From Paenibacillus sp. RC67 (GTDB taxonomy: Bacteria > Bacillota > Bacilli > Paenibacillales > NBRC-103111): a DNA stretch of 64,000 nucleotides. Positions 41,713 through 50,576 of this stretch are shown here, one piece after another. The stretch spans positions 5,417,501 to 5,481,500 of the forward strand of contig NZ_CP125098.1 of the NCBI RefSeq assembly GCF_030020805.1. The letters run 5' to 3'. Position 1 is the stretch's first letter. Every line of letters starts with the position of its first letter. The notes below the pieces were generated by a model that was not told the origin of the DNA, made no database searches, and saw only the letters and a list, made by a program, of their open reading frames with translations. The translations under genes and the position numbers were made by a program.

Positions 41713-43302
41713 GTGGCATCCACAAACACGGCCTCAGCAGAATCGGCCCCCCAGGCTCAAACTGCAGCCAAAGGACCCGGTCTGGCTATGCTAGCCGTTA
41801 TCATTGCAGTGTTCATGGCCATTCTCGATACGAGTATCGTCAACGTAGCTCTACCCAAGATGATGTCCGTCTTCGGCGTCACCCAATCGGATATTGAGTG
41901 GGTCGTTACCGCCTACGCCTTGGTTAGCGGAGCGCTTGTTCCTGTAACTGGCTATTTGGGCGACCGCTTCGGCTATAAAAGAATTTTCTTGATCGCTAAC
42001 GTGATCTTCACCCTTGGGTCAGGGCTTTGCGGCGCAGCCTGGAGCAACGACAGCATGATCGTATTCCGTATCGTTCAAGCCATTGGGGGAGGAGCACTGA
42101 TGCCAATCAGTATGGCGATGATCTTCCGTATGTTCCCTCCGGAGAAGCGCGGAATGGCTATGGGGTTGTTCGGTATTGCCATCATGTTTGCTCCTGCTAC
42201 TGGACCAACATTAAGTGGATATATCGTGGAATATTTGGACTGGCGGCTCATTTTCACTATTAATGTCCCTATTGGTATCATCGATTTTTTCCTCGCCATG
42301 GCCGTGCTTAAAGAATTTAAAGCGCCTGTCACCCAACGATTTGATTTATGGGGGTTTCTTACCTCAACCACCGGACTCGCAACGCTTCTATACGGGATTG
42401 GCAAAGTATCGGAGAAGGGCTGGGGAGATTCTGAGGTCATCACCTTCGTCACAATAGGGATCACTTGCCTAACGATATTCGTTTTCATTGAACTGCTGAT
42501 TGACCATCCTATGCTGGATTTGTCATTGCTGAAGAACTCGACTTATACCTTGTCCCTCATCATTTCCAGTATCGCTACGTTAATTATGATGGGCGTTCTT
42601 TTCCTCCTCCCGATATTTTTACAGACACTATCGGGCCTATCGGCGATTCAAACCGGTCTGATCCTGCTTCCACAAGCTATAGTATCGGGTATTATGATGC
42701 CGATTGCGGGAGCCCTGTTCGACAAGATAGGTGCTCGTCTTCTCGCCGTTGTCGGGCTTCTCTTTACAGCGCTGTCTTTGTATTTATCCTCGGCTCTCGA
42801 TTTGAATACCGCATTCTCTGTACTCATCACGTGGCTGGTGCTTAGGGCTATAGGAATGGGACTGATGATGATGCCTATCCAAACTGCTGGAATGAATACA
42901 GTACCGATGCACAAAATGGGTCAAGGGACCGCACTATCCAATACGATTCGTCAGATCAGCGCCTCCTTCGGCATAGCCTGGCTCGCCTTGCTCTACTCCG
43001 ACCGCAGGACGTTCCATGTTGCAGACTTGTCGGATCAGTTGAATATGTTCTCTTCCAACGTTGCCAATCATTTCAACCAGCTGCAGGGCCAATATTTGGG
43101 CATGGGTCAATCGGCAGCACAGGCCAAAGCGAGCGCACTTACCTTTATTAATGGGCAGGTACAGATTCAGGCTACAGTAAACGGTCTTGAAGATGTTTTC
43201 GTTGTAACCGCCGTCCTGTCTGTCTTCGCCGCGATTCTTTCTTTATTTTTGAAAAATTCAAAAGCTAAAGGCGGTCCTAAAGCTCACGTTATGGGTGAAT
43301 AA
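41713..43302 (+). CDS. DHA2-family MFS drug/H+ antiporter, EmrB-like
   Basis: Proton-driven exporter with 14 membrane segments expected at 529 residues. Motif A region GYLGDRFGYKR, motif C stretch ATGPTLSGYIVEYLDWRLIF and the N-terminal IVAFMAILDTSIVNVALP-like segment are typical of EmrB/QacA proteins. The start is GTG at 41713 with GGAGG upstream. It is flanked by two different adaptors, which suggests an assembled export machine rather than a stand-alone pump. Confidence 0.93.
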   Translation: MASTNTASAESAPQAQTAAKGPGLAMLAVIIAVFMAILDTSIVNVALPKMMSVFGVTQSDIEWVVTAYALVSGALVPVTGYLGDRFGYKRIFLIANVIFTLGSGLCGAAWSNDSMIVFRIVQAIGGGALMPISMAMIFRMFPPEKRGMAMGLFGIAIMFAPATGPTLSGYIVEYLDWRLIFTINVPIGIIDFFLAMAVLKEFKAPVTQRFDLWGFLTSTTGLATLLYGIGKVSEKGWGDSEVITFVTIGITCLTIFVFIELLIDHPMLDLSLLKNSTYTLSLIISSIATLIMMGVLFLLPIFLQTLSGLSAIQTGLILLPQAIVSGIMMPIAGALFDKIGARLLAVVGLLFTALSLYLSSALDLNTAFSVLITWLVLRAIGMGLMMMPIQTAGMNTVPMHKMGQGTALSNTIRQISASFGIAWLALLYSDRRTFHVADLSDQLNMFSSNVANHFNQLQGQYLGMGQSAAQAKASALTFINGQVQIQATVNGLEDVFVVTAVLSVFAAILSLFLKNSKAKGGPKAHVMGE

Positions 43303-43345
43303 GGAAACCAGCTACCGATCTTATAGCAAAGGGGCAACCAATCCA

Positions 43346-44587
43346 ATGACCAGTATGATAGATAATCCAAACAGACTTCAACGCGTACTTATGACAGGTC
43401 TTGTTGTTATACTCAGCGGTGCTTTGGCCGCGGGCTGCTCGATTACGAGTGCGAACGGAAGCCAGACCAAATCCGTTAAAACCGAACTAGCTGCCAAACA
43501 AAAAATGGATAATAAGCAGGAGTTGGATGCTGACGTCGTTTCTTCCTCCCAAGTCAATGTTCTAACCAAAGTCGGCGGCGATGTGGTCGAAATGAAGAAA
43601 AAACGTGGAGATTCCGTTCAACAAGGGGAAGTCATCTTTAAGCTGGACTCGACCGATGCAGCCAGAAACCGGGAAAAGACCGAGCTATCCCGCCAAAATC
43701 TGCAGGCTCAGCTGGACAAAACTCGTGAAGATATCGCTACGAACCGTGGTGTCTACAAGAATACGATCGAAAAGCTCCAGCTCACTATCGCCGATCTGGA
43801 AAAAAGCTATAACAATATCCGCAACGATTACGATGCCGGCCTCGTTCCAAAGACACAGCTGGAAAAGGCAGAAACACAGTTAGAAACCACGAAGCTGGAT
43901 CTGGATACAGCCCAAAAGCAGTTGGCCAATCTCGATTCGACTGACCCTCTCGCTTCCTTCAAAATTCAAATTGAGTCAGCGAATGTCGCCCTTCAGGATA
44001 TTGACAAAACGCTGTCCGACTTTGAAGTGAAAGCGCCGATCAGCGGCATCCTAACGGATTTGAATCCGGAACAAGGTGTAACGGTGCCAGCCGGATATGT
44101 TGCGGGAGTCATCCAACAGCAAAATCCGATTAAAATACATGCTGATGTCACGGAAAGCGCGCTTAAACTTGTTCGCGGCAAAAAAGAGCTTCCTTTTACA
44201 CTCCAAGGTACAGAAACCAAAATGACCGGCACCATCACCTATCTCGCTGAGGTTATGAGTCCGCAAAGTAAAACGTTCGTACTTGAATTAAGTGCCCCCA
44301 ACGCGGATCAGAAGCTCAAATCAGGTATGAGAGTAAAGCTTCAACTGGGCGGAGACGCCACTCAGGATGTCGTAACGATTCCGGCAGCTGCAATCACCAA
44401 GGAAGGCAATGACAATTATGTGTTTGTCGTAACCAATGATACAGCCGAAAGAAGAAAAGTAGCGTTGGGTCGCACCGCAGCTGATTCCAGCAGAGAAGTC
44501 CTCTCCGGTGTCAAGGAAAGCGAACCGATTATCGTCTCAGGCATTCAGGAGTTGAAAGACAAGGATAAAGTGGAGGTTCGAAAATAG
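43346..44587 (+). CDS. RND-type adaptor lipoprotein (HlyD/MFP family)
   Basis: Second adaptor of the cassette. The frame opens at GTG 43295 inside the MFS gene without a ribosome site; ATG 43346 (MTSMIDNPNRLQ) follows AAAGGGG and is preferred, giving 413 residues. Lipobox LAAGC marks a membrane-anchored lipoprotein. Then a lipoyl half (VLTKVGGDVVEMKKKRGDSV), a coiled-coil hairpin of about 100 residues, the second lipoyl half (FEVKAPISGILTDLNPEQG) and beta-barrel/membrane-proximal domains ending in VSGIQELKDKDKVEVR. This architecture normally partners RND or MacB pumps. Confidence 0.88.
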   Translation: MTSMIDNPNRLQRVLMTGLVVILSGALAAGCSITSANGSQTKSVKTELAAKQKMDNKQELDADVVSSSQVNVLTKVGGDVVEMKKKRGDSVQQGEVIFKLDSTDAARNREKTELSRQNLQAQLDKTREDIATNRGVYKNTIEKLQLTIADLEKSYNNIRNDYDAGLVPKTQLEKAETQLETTKLDLDTAQKQLANLDSTDPLASFKIQIESANVALQDIDKTLSDFEVKAPISGILTDLNPEQGVTVPAGYVAGVIQQQNPIKIHADVTESALKLVRGKKELPFTLQGTETKMTGTITYLAEVMSPQSKTFVLELSAPNADQKLKSGMRVKLQLGGDATQDVVTIPAAAITKEGNDNYVFVVTNDTAERRKVALGRTAADSSREVLSGVKESEPIIVSGIQELKDKDKVEVRK

Positions 44588-44633
44588 CGACGTCCAGTTT
44601 CTTCAGACTACTTTTAATAATGGAGGACATACA

Positions 44634-46388
44634 ATGCAAAACCATCTAAAAAAAGCGCTGTCGGCCGTTATCATATCTTCCCTCGCCCTGACTTTTGGAG
44701 GAAGCGTCACTCTAGCTGATGAAGCGGATACTACCGCTGCCATTGATAATCGTTACCCTACTACCCTGAATGGTCCGCTCCAGGTGAAAATCAACGGCTT
44801 GCTAAGTGAACACTCTTTAAACGGCACACGAATCGGCGTTAAAATCAAAATGTACAACGTTTCAAATGGTACGGTACGGGTTCCCGATTATGAACCACGT
44901 ATTGCGACCGGAAATGGCGCTAAATATGTATTGAAGGGCAGCGCGGATAATGCGGTTTCCGTTCCCCCAATGTCCAGCATCGAGCTCGGCTACATGACTC
45001 AGGTCGATGGCGGAGATGATCTCCAGCTTACTGATATGGTGTGGATCGATGTGAATAAGGATGTATATCCTAAGGTTGAGACAACCATGCTGGATGTGCC
45101 TGTCAGCAATCTTGTGTGGTATGGGGACCAAACACAGATTTCCGATCCAAATGCGATTAAGGCTTGGGGTGAAACGTTCACTATCCCATCATTGGACTCT
45201 TCATTAACTTATACGCCCATTCATTTGGCTACAAATTTTAAAGATCAAACACCCGTTAAAGTCCTGAAGCTGCTAGTTCAAAACCCTGGAACTAAAACGG
45301 AAGCCATACCTAGCTTTTCACTTGACGGTAAATCGACTGCTTTGACCTACAAAGGCACTCGTGCCGACCAAACCGTAACAACGCTCGATCCCGGTGACAA
45401 AAAATATATTTATTATGCCGTGCCGACAGACTTGGATACTCAGCTAAACAGCTTTACTATCTCCACCATGGAAACCTATAAGGTACCAAACCGGACTGAC
45501 GCTTCCGCCAATATTTCTTATAAGCTCGGCCGACTGAGCATTCAGCTTCCGGAGGGAAATCTAACAGACAAGGATACGACCGAGCCAGCTCCGTATACTA
45601 TGAACACGCCGCTTCGTATCGATCCGATCAATAATTCGGTGAACCCTGATATTTCTGTATCCGTTGTGGATATGCAAACCTATGAGAATGAAGGCATGGG
45701 CTATCAAACGGGTATCGTTAAAATGAAATTCAACAATAAAAGTGATAAGCCTCTACCAGTGCCCCAATTCGCAGCAGAGCTTGTCGGTGGAGGATTCACT
45801 TATGCAGGCAGCCGTTTGAACAGCACGGGAACCCTCGTTGTTCCAGGTACGGATTACGTTGTCAATTATTCGTTCGTGCTCCCTATGAATGATGCCAATA
45901 GTCAATATACGCTCAAATTAATCGACGATAAGACAGCGGCACCTTATAAGATAACGATATCTCAAGCTTATGTAGCCATGAACAAGACTGCACTGGATAA
46001 TAATCTATTGAATACGTACCCATATCAGGTAACTATCAAAGACTGGGCGCTTAGCAATCTAGCGGGTATGAATCAGGCAACTCAAACGTACAGCTACAAT
46101 TACAAGCTGCGTATCAATACGGAATTAAAAAGTGTGGACACCGTCATGGTCGACGCCAATTACAATAAGCTGCTGTTGGTGCTCGAAACAAAGGATGGAA
46201 GAAAAATTGCTTCTACTTCGAAAAATTTAAGCGGGGAAAGCCGTTTAACGAGTGGGGAACAGCTCATTTACTTCAATGACACCCAGTTAGATCAACTTGA
46301 GAATAGGCTGCGTTTAAAAATATATGAGACAATCGATACTCCTGCTGGTCAGGCAAGAAAACTTGTAGCTCAGCTCGAAAGAGACTAA
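44634..46388 (+). CDS. Secreted beta-rich protein B, paired with EmrB efflux cassette
   Basis: Paralogue of the secreted protein at 27374. Signal peptide in residues 1-28 (ALSAVIISSLALTFGGSVTL, cleaved near LA-DE). The mature 556 residues show four tandem units of about 130 residues, each with an N-terminal strand such as LQVKINGLLSEHSLNGTRI, a Pro-centred strand (KPLPVPQFAAEL) and a PG..Y....Y.LP closing motif (VPGTDYVVNYSFVLPMN). No cysteines, LPXTG or S-layer anchor are seen. It is the last gene of the cassette, 46 bp after the adaptor lipoprotein, and ends at a terminator. Likely an extracytoplasmic partner of the exporter; no function known. Confidence 0.82.
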   Translation: MQNHLKKALSAVIISSLALTFGGSVTLADEADTTAAIDNRYPTTLNGPLQVKINGLLSEHSLNGTRIGVKIKMYNVSNGTVRVPDYEPRIATGNGAKYVLKGSADNAVSVPPMSSIELGYMTQVDGGDDLQLTDMVWIDVNKDVYPKVETTMLDVPVSNLVWYGDQTQISDPNAIKAWGETFTIPSLDSSLTYTPIHLATNFKDQTPVKVLKLLVQNPGTKTEAIPSFSLDGKSTALTYKGTRADQTVTTLDPGDKKYIYYAVPTDLDTQLNSFTISTMETYKVPNRTDASANISYKLGRLSIQLPEGNLTDKDTTEPAPYTMNTPLRIDPINNSVNPDISVSVVDMQTYENEGMGYQTGIVKMKFNNKSDKPLPVPQFAAELVGGGFTYAGSRLNSTGTLVVPGTDYVVNYSFVLPMNDANSQYTLKLIDDKTAAPYKITISQAYVAMNKTALDNNLLNTYPYQVTIKDWALSNLAGMNQATQTYSYNYKLRINTELKSVDTVMVDANYNKLLLVLETKDGRKIASTSKNLSGESRLTSGEQLIYFNDTQLDQLENRLRLKIYETIDTPAGQARKLVAQLERD

Positions 46389-46407
46389 TCTCTATATATT
46401 TCAAAAG

Positions 46408-46446
46408 CAAGAAGGCGCATGGAATCGTTCCATGCGCCTTCATAAG
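46408..46446 (+). terminator. Rho-independent terminator of the EmrB cassette
   Basis: GAAGGCGCATGGAA (46411-46424) pairs perfectly with TTCCATGCGCCTTC (46428-46441) around a short loop, 22 bp after the stop codon of secreted protein B. Confidence 0.82.
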
Positions 46447-46483
46447 TTTAGCGGATTCTTTCTGATAGAATGGTATCAGTCCA

Positions 46484-46633
46484 TCACGAAGCCGGAATAG
46501 TACGTTGCTGTGCGGCATTAATGGTTTGCGCTTGATGCGCGGAGACGGCTTGGTCCCATTCGTACAGTGCCACGGTTCCTCCGAACATTATGAAAGCAGC
46601 CAGTACAAGTCGAATTGCTCTGCGATTTGTCAT
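46484..46633 (-). CDS. Small 49-residue membrane peptide
   Basis: A short frame reading MTNRRAIRLVLAAFIMFGGT, then VALYEWDQAVSAHQAQTINA and AQQRTIPAS. GGAGG sits 8 bases before the ATG at 46633. It has a basic N-terminus, one hydrophobic segment and a polar, alanine/glutamine-rich tail, so it is either a single-span membrane peptide or a small secreted protein cleaved after the hydrophobic core. I do not recognise it. It lies about 100 bp downstream of the GDYXXLXY gene and may be a separate transcript. Confidence 0.6.
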   Translation of the reverse strand: MTNRRAIRLVLAAFIMFGGTVALYEWDQAVSAHQAQTINAAQQRTIPAS

Positions 46634-46734
46634 GTTCGATACCTCCAAGTTTCATAGGTTTACTCTCTATATACCTATTATCCCACTTAAAGATGAATCG
46701 AATCTGAACACAAACTGAATGTTTGCTGAAAGTA

Positions 46735-47274
46735 TTAGCTATGAGGCTCTAAGGCTACGATCTTAGCCTGCCCCCATGAAGCGACTTTCACCTTGGCAAT
46801 CATATTGGCCGCTTGTTTTTCCAGCTCCTGTCCCGTCCCTTCTGGAACATAATATTTTTCCAGGCCATAGGTAAGGTTAATGCCATCCCTCCAATTACTC
46901 GTGACTGTTCCACGAAGTACAGCTTCGCCAGACTGAATAGAAGGCTTGCTTGCATAGACTCCGATAGCCTCATAAACACCATCTGCGGACGCCTTTAGCT
47001 TTACATATACGGGATCGCCATTTTGAACTGCTTTTTCACTCTCTTTCCATAAGCTTGTATCCAATAAACTAATGTCGTAGCCGAGTCTCACGTAATCACC
47101 GTATAAATAGTCTCTCGGATCAACTGGAGCTGTTCTCAGCTTAATTTCCGTACCGAACCAGCCCACTGCGTAATAGGAGCAAGCGATTCCTACAAGAAAC
47201 AATACCTGAAGAAGAACCAGAAGGCTAAGCAGCCATGTTCTTCTTTGATGTATACGCGAACGAACATCGATCAT
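46735..47274 (-). CDS. GDYXXLXY-domain membrane-anchored protein
   Basis: A 179-residue protein with one N-terminal membrane segment (WLLSLLVLLQVLFLVGIACS) and the diagnostic motif YLYGDYVRLGYDIS (residues 53-66). The extracytoplasmic beta-rich domain ends in VKVASWGQAKIVALEP. It overlaps the DUF2157 gene by the ATGA junction (47271-47274), and this pairing is a widespread two-gene unit of unknown function in bacteria. Confidence 0.88.
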   Translation of the reverse strand: MIDVRSRIHQRRTWLLSLLVLLQVLFLVGIACSYYAVGWFGTEIKLRTAPVDPRDYLYGDYVRLGYDISLLDTSLWKESEKAVQNGDPVYVKLKASADGVYEAIGVYASKPSIQSGEAVLRGTVTSNWRDGINLTYGLEKYYVPEGTGQELEKQAANMIAKVKVASWGQAKIVALEPHS

Positions 47275-48491
47275 GACGGCTTCCCTCCTTTCATTTCTTC
47301 AAGAAATCGTTTGTTGCGCCGATTTAAGAACCAGCTCAGCACAAGCAATAAGATTCCGCCTATAATAAAGAATAACGATTTATCCATGAAGTTCCACGTC
47401 AGCTTCCCATAAGCAACCATAGAGCTGCAGATGAATAACACGGTGCCGAAGTTAATTTTGAAACGCCATTCCTCTATATACCCTCTCCAGAGCACATAAA
47501 ATGAGAAGAAAAACAGCGCAAGCAGATAAAGGACAGCAATTCCAGAAGGCAGATAAATAAAAGGCACAACCAATATCCACTCCAAAGCACTCGATAATCG
47601 TTTATTTTTCCACTTTCCAGCAACGGATAGGATAAACAAGACGAGTAAGGAAATGAGATAAAACCATGGGTTTGCCCAGATATCATCCAGATCAGTAGAA
47701 TGATGATCCCAGGCTATTGCCGCTACTACCCCAAATATATAGGCTGCTGCAAGCGGTACTGACTGTAATGCGTAGCCGGTGACACGATCCTTATACCAAT
47801 CACCCAGAGTGTACAATACCATAACAGGAATGAAGAACCATAGAAATTTCCATTCCTTATTCAATATGAATATAAGTGCGTGCAGTACATAGCTTAGGCT
47901 GAAGCACCAAGTTAGCAGCGTGTTCTTGCGTTGCCATGCGTAGTAACCAAGTCCTGCCGCCATAATAGCAAATCCCGTATAGCTGAACTGGTGAAATTCC
48001 AGCGTATTATAGAGCTGCGCCGCCGTGAACACTATCAAGCTTAGCAAATAAATAAAGCGGCTGCGATACAAATAGGTTAAGCCAATGCCTGCCGTTCCCC
48101 ACACAATAAATGATGTAATATCGTAAGCAATAAGATGAAACATTTGACCAATCAGGACGATCCCTGCGCCGAAGGAAATAAAGCCAAGAGCCGTTAAAGC
48201 GATGCCCAGCTTTTCGTGATCCTTTCTCCGAAAAATCTCTCCTGTAGCATAACAAGCTACCATTACAATCATAATTAGAGACAACCGCATAATTTGGGGA
48301 ATATCCTGCCAGTTAGCCGCAACAAAGCTCAAGATGCCAAGACCGACCAAGATACTTCCAAGTATAGGTAATACACCTACAGCATGCTTTTTATCTTCAT
48401 ATAAACCGAGAATACGATGATACTGATCAGGGGTTACAATATTTTCGTCTACCCAACGGAGACCTTCTTTCTCCAACCATTTACGGCTCAT
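47271..48491 (-). CDS. DUF2157-domain polytopic membrane protein
   Basis: A 406-residue protein. The N-terminal cytoplasmic part (WLEKEGLRWVDENIVTPDQY) and the following segment ILGSILVGLGILSFVAANWQ are the DUF2157 signature; roughly eleven more membrane segments follow, often with aromatic-rich loops (ALGFISFGAGIVLIGQMFHL). GAGGTG precedes the ATG. It is translationally coupled to the GDYXXLXY protein, so the two probably act together in the membrane. Confidence 0.9.
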   Translation of the reverse strand: MSRKWLEKEGLRWVDENIVTPDQYHRILGLYEDKKHAVGVLPILGSILVGLGILSFVAANWQDIPQIMRLSLIMIVMVACYATGEIFRRKDHEKLGIALTALGFISFGAGIVLIGQMFHLIAYDITSFIVWGTAGIGLTYLYRSRFIYLLSLIVFTAAQLYNTLEFHQFSYTGFAIMAAGLGYYAWQRKNTLLTWCFSLSYVLHALIFILNKEWKFLWFFIPVMVLYTLGDWYKDRVTGYALQSVPLAAAYIFGVVAAIAWDHHSTDLDDIWANPWFYLISLLVLFILSVAGKWKNKRLSSALEWILVVPFIYLPSGIAVLYLLALFFFSFYVLWRGYIEEWRFKINFGTVLFICSSMVAYGKLTWNFMDKSLFFIIGGILLLVLSWFLNRRNKRFLEEMKGGKPS

Positions 48492-48702
48492 TCCGCTGCA
48501 CCTCTTTCAATGACATCCATAATTAAAGTATAGCTCGCATGGCTGGAAATAAAAGTACTATCTTTCTCTAGTACCCTTGGGCAAACGGAAATAAACAATA
48601 ACATCGTATATGAAAATAACCCCAACTATGTGCGGACTATAGCTTCGAAGTCAATTCAGGTACTTTGCGGGGAGCCCCGAAACTTATAAATTCTTATATA
48701 TG

Positions 48703-48737
48703 AAAAAAAGAGCCCTCGGCTTTCCGAAGGCTCCTTC
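48703..48737 (-). terminator. Rho-independent terminator of the doxX gene
   Basis: GAGCCCTCGG (48710-48719) pairs with CCGAAGGCTC (48724-48733) with a wobble; seven T residues follow on the minus strand. It begins 18 bp after the stop. Confidence 0.85.
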
Positions 48738-48754
48738 TGGAACTCACTTGACGA

Positions 48755-49141
48755 TTAAAACAAAACGTAGGCTCCAGGTCCAATCAAAGCTACTCCAACC
48801 GCAATGGCAATGAGAACCAGGTTATACTCAATACCGTTTGATGTGACCCAAAATCCGTTTTTACCATGAACCTTGACGATTGCTCCCAGCATGGTAAGAA
48901 CGATTAGTGCGGCTCCGATAGGTGTCCACACGCCTGCCGCAAACAGCAATCCGCCAACGAGCTCAAACAGCCCGGCTATGAATGCCATAGCGACCCCAGG
49001 TTTCATTCCTATGGAATCAAACCAGCCTCCGGTACCCTTCAGGCCGTACCCTCCAAACCAACCAAATAACTTCTGAGCCCCATGCCCCATAAAACTGATC
49101 CCTACGATCAAACGAATAATAAGAAGACCCCAACTCATCAT
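48755..49141 (-). CDS. DoxX-family membrane protein
   Basis: Membrane protein of 128 residues with four hydrophobic segments. The N-terminal LLIIRLIVGISFMGHGAQKL and following FGWFGGYGLKGTGGWFDSIG are the family hallmark, as is FIAGLFELVGGLLFAAG. Relatives in B. subtilis (CatD/MhqP) belong to quinone and thiol-stress responses. The frame opens at GTG 49150, but GAGGAG fits ATG 49141. The promoter region carries nested repeats suggesting a dedicated repressor. Confidence 0.9.
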   Translation of the reverse strand: MMSWGLLIIRLIVGISFMGHGAQKLFGWFGGYGLKGTGGWFDSIGMKPGVAMAFIAGLFELVGGLLFAAGVWTPIGAALIVLTMLGAIVKVHGKNGFWVTSNGIEYNLVLIAIAVGVALIGPGAYVLF

Positions 49142-49163
49142 GAAAATCACTCCTCAATAATTA

Positions 49164-49236
49164 ATAACTTACTTTATGTTAGTATATTAAAATATATTAG
49201 TTACATTTGTCAAGTCACTAACAAAAAATAACTTAC
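49164..49236 (-). promoter_or_regulatory. doxX promoter with nested repeats
   Basis: Minus strand TTGACA (plus 49208-49213), 18-bp spacer, TAATAT (49184-49189). TTAGT (49197-49201) and ACTAA (49217-49221) bracket the -35 box, and ATAACTTAC occurs at 49164-49172 and again at 49228-49236. The layout suggests binding of a MarR/HxlR-type repressor. Confidence 0.5.
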
Positions 49237-49517
49237 GTTTTATTTTTATGCTGAATACTTCAACAACATTCCTATGAGAAAAACGTTTTATCGATGTCTC
49301 TTCTTAGACGAGCGACCGCGTTTAGCTGAAGTTTTTAATCGCCAACAGGAAACTTTTTCACTACGATAATGCTTTTGTGAGCTTAAACTTTCCTATGTGG
49401 TAAAAAAATGTTAAGGTGATTATTTTCGAGGCCATTCCTTTATTGTGATCCCTCATAGGTACAGTTATAATGAAAGCAAACCTTATCAACGCACTTCACT
49501 GGATAGGATGATGAGCT
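49237..49517. other. Intergenic region doxX - phosphoesterase
   Basis: No gene seen. It contains the second copy of the dispersed repeat (49272-49362) and presumably the promoter of the phosphoesterase gene; GGTACAGTTATAATG near 49457-49471 includes a TATAAT-like -10. Confidence 0.5.
49272..49362. repeat. Dispersed intergenic repeat, copy 2 (about 91 bp)
   Basis: Second copy of the element at 20871-20956, in the same orientation relative to the plus strand. Shared core AGACGAGCGAYCGCGTTYAG plus flanking blocks ATGAGAAAA, TATCGA, ATCGCCAA and TTTTCAC. Neither copy encodes a conserved reading frame, since stops interrupt the same frame in this copy. Confidence 0.6.
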
Positions 49518-50576
49518 GTGTTAACTCGACGCAATTTTGTAAAAAAAATGTTGTTCTCCCTTGCTGTTCTTGCAGGTGGTGTCGGCCTTAGCGCCCCTTA
49601 TCTGCGCCGCTGGATTGCACAAGCCGACTCGGATACTGAAACGGTTATCGAACCTAAATCAGAAGAGCCTGTAGCGATTAAAGCCCAACCATCCACAGAA
49701 AAACTGCTTTCTTTTTTCCTGTTAAGTGATCTCCACATCTCTGTCGGCGAATCCTCCATGACGGATAAGCTTCATATGGCTCTTCAAGATATAAGGGATT
49801 GGGAGAATCCACTGGATGCTATCGTACTTGGCGGCGATTTAACTGATTTCGGAAGGGAAAGCGATTACAAGCTTCTCAAGAGTATTCTGAATCAATATAC
49901 ATTGCCCCCTCTCTATGCCAATATGGGAAATCATGATTACTACGATATTTGGTTAACAGACCAAGGCGCTTTTTCCACAGAAACAATGCCCAATGGGAAA
50001 ACGGATGCAATGTCTCGCAAACGTTTTCAAGATTTTATAGGTTATAAGGATCAACCCTATCTCGATGTGTGGATAAATGACGTCCATCTAATTATGGTTT
50101 CTCAAGAGCTGTATGTTCAGGAGAAATCGGACGTAGGTGAGGGAGCATGGTACTCGGATGCCCAAATGGATTGGTTTAGGGACACAATGAAAGCTCACGA
50201 GGATGGCAAACCGGCTATCGTCTTTATTCACCAACCGCTGCCTGAGTTAGGCAGTGACGGCCGGACGCATCAATTAATTCGAGCTAAGGCGTTTCGGCAA
50301 ATACTTGCCCCTTATCGCAACGTATTCGTGCTGTCTGGGCATACGCACCGGAATTTCGTAAATGAAGACCATTACAACAGGCAAAATACGTTCCATTGGT
50401 TCAACAATGCCTCCGTAGGCAGAACCCGAAGCGTACTTCCCGGTCAGAACGCTACTGCTGCGCAAGGATTGTATGTTGAAGTCTACGGCCATCAAGTCGT
50501 TCTTAAAGCCAGGGAATTTAGCGATCGCAGCTGGATTGAATCTGCTCAATGGACGATTCCTCTTGTATTTACCTAA
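49518..50576 (+). CDS. Tat-exported metallophosphoesterase
   Basis: Calcineurin-like phosphoesterase of 352 residues. The N-terminus LTRRNFVKKMLFSLAVLAGG carries a twin-arginine motif (RRNFVKK) and hydrophobic core, so it should be exported folded. Metal-binding motifs are LLSDLHIS, LGGDLTDFG, NMGNHDYYD, FIHQPLP and VLSGHTHRN. The start is GTG at 49518 with a mediocre AGGATGA site. The substrate is a phosphodiester or phosphomonoester outside the membrane. It is monocistronic as far as can be seen. Confidence 0.9.
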   Translation: MLTRRNFVKKMLFSLAVLAGGVGLSAPYLRRWIAQADSDTETVIEPKSEEPVAIKAQPSTEKLLSFFLLSDLHISVGESSMTDKLHMALQDIRDWENPLDAIVLGGDLTDFGRESDYKLLKSILNQYTLPPLYANMGNHDYYDIWLTDQGAFSTETMPNGKTDAMSRKRFQDFIGYKDQPYLDVWINDVHLIMVSQELYVQEKSDVGEGAWYSDAQMDWFRDTMKAHEDGKPAIVFIHQPLPELGSDGRTHQLIRAKAFRQILAPYRNVFVLSGHTHRNFVNEDHYNRQNTFHWFNNASVGRTRSVLPGQNATAAQGLYVEVYGHQVVLKAREFSDRSWIESAQWTIPLVFT

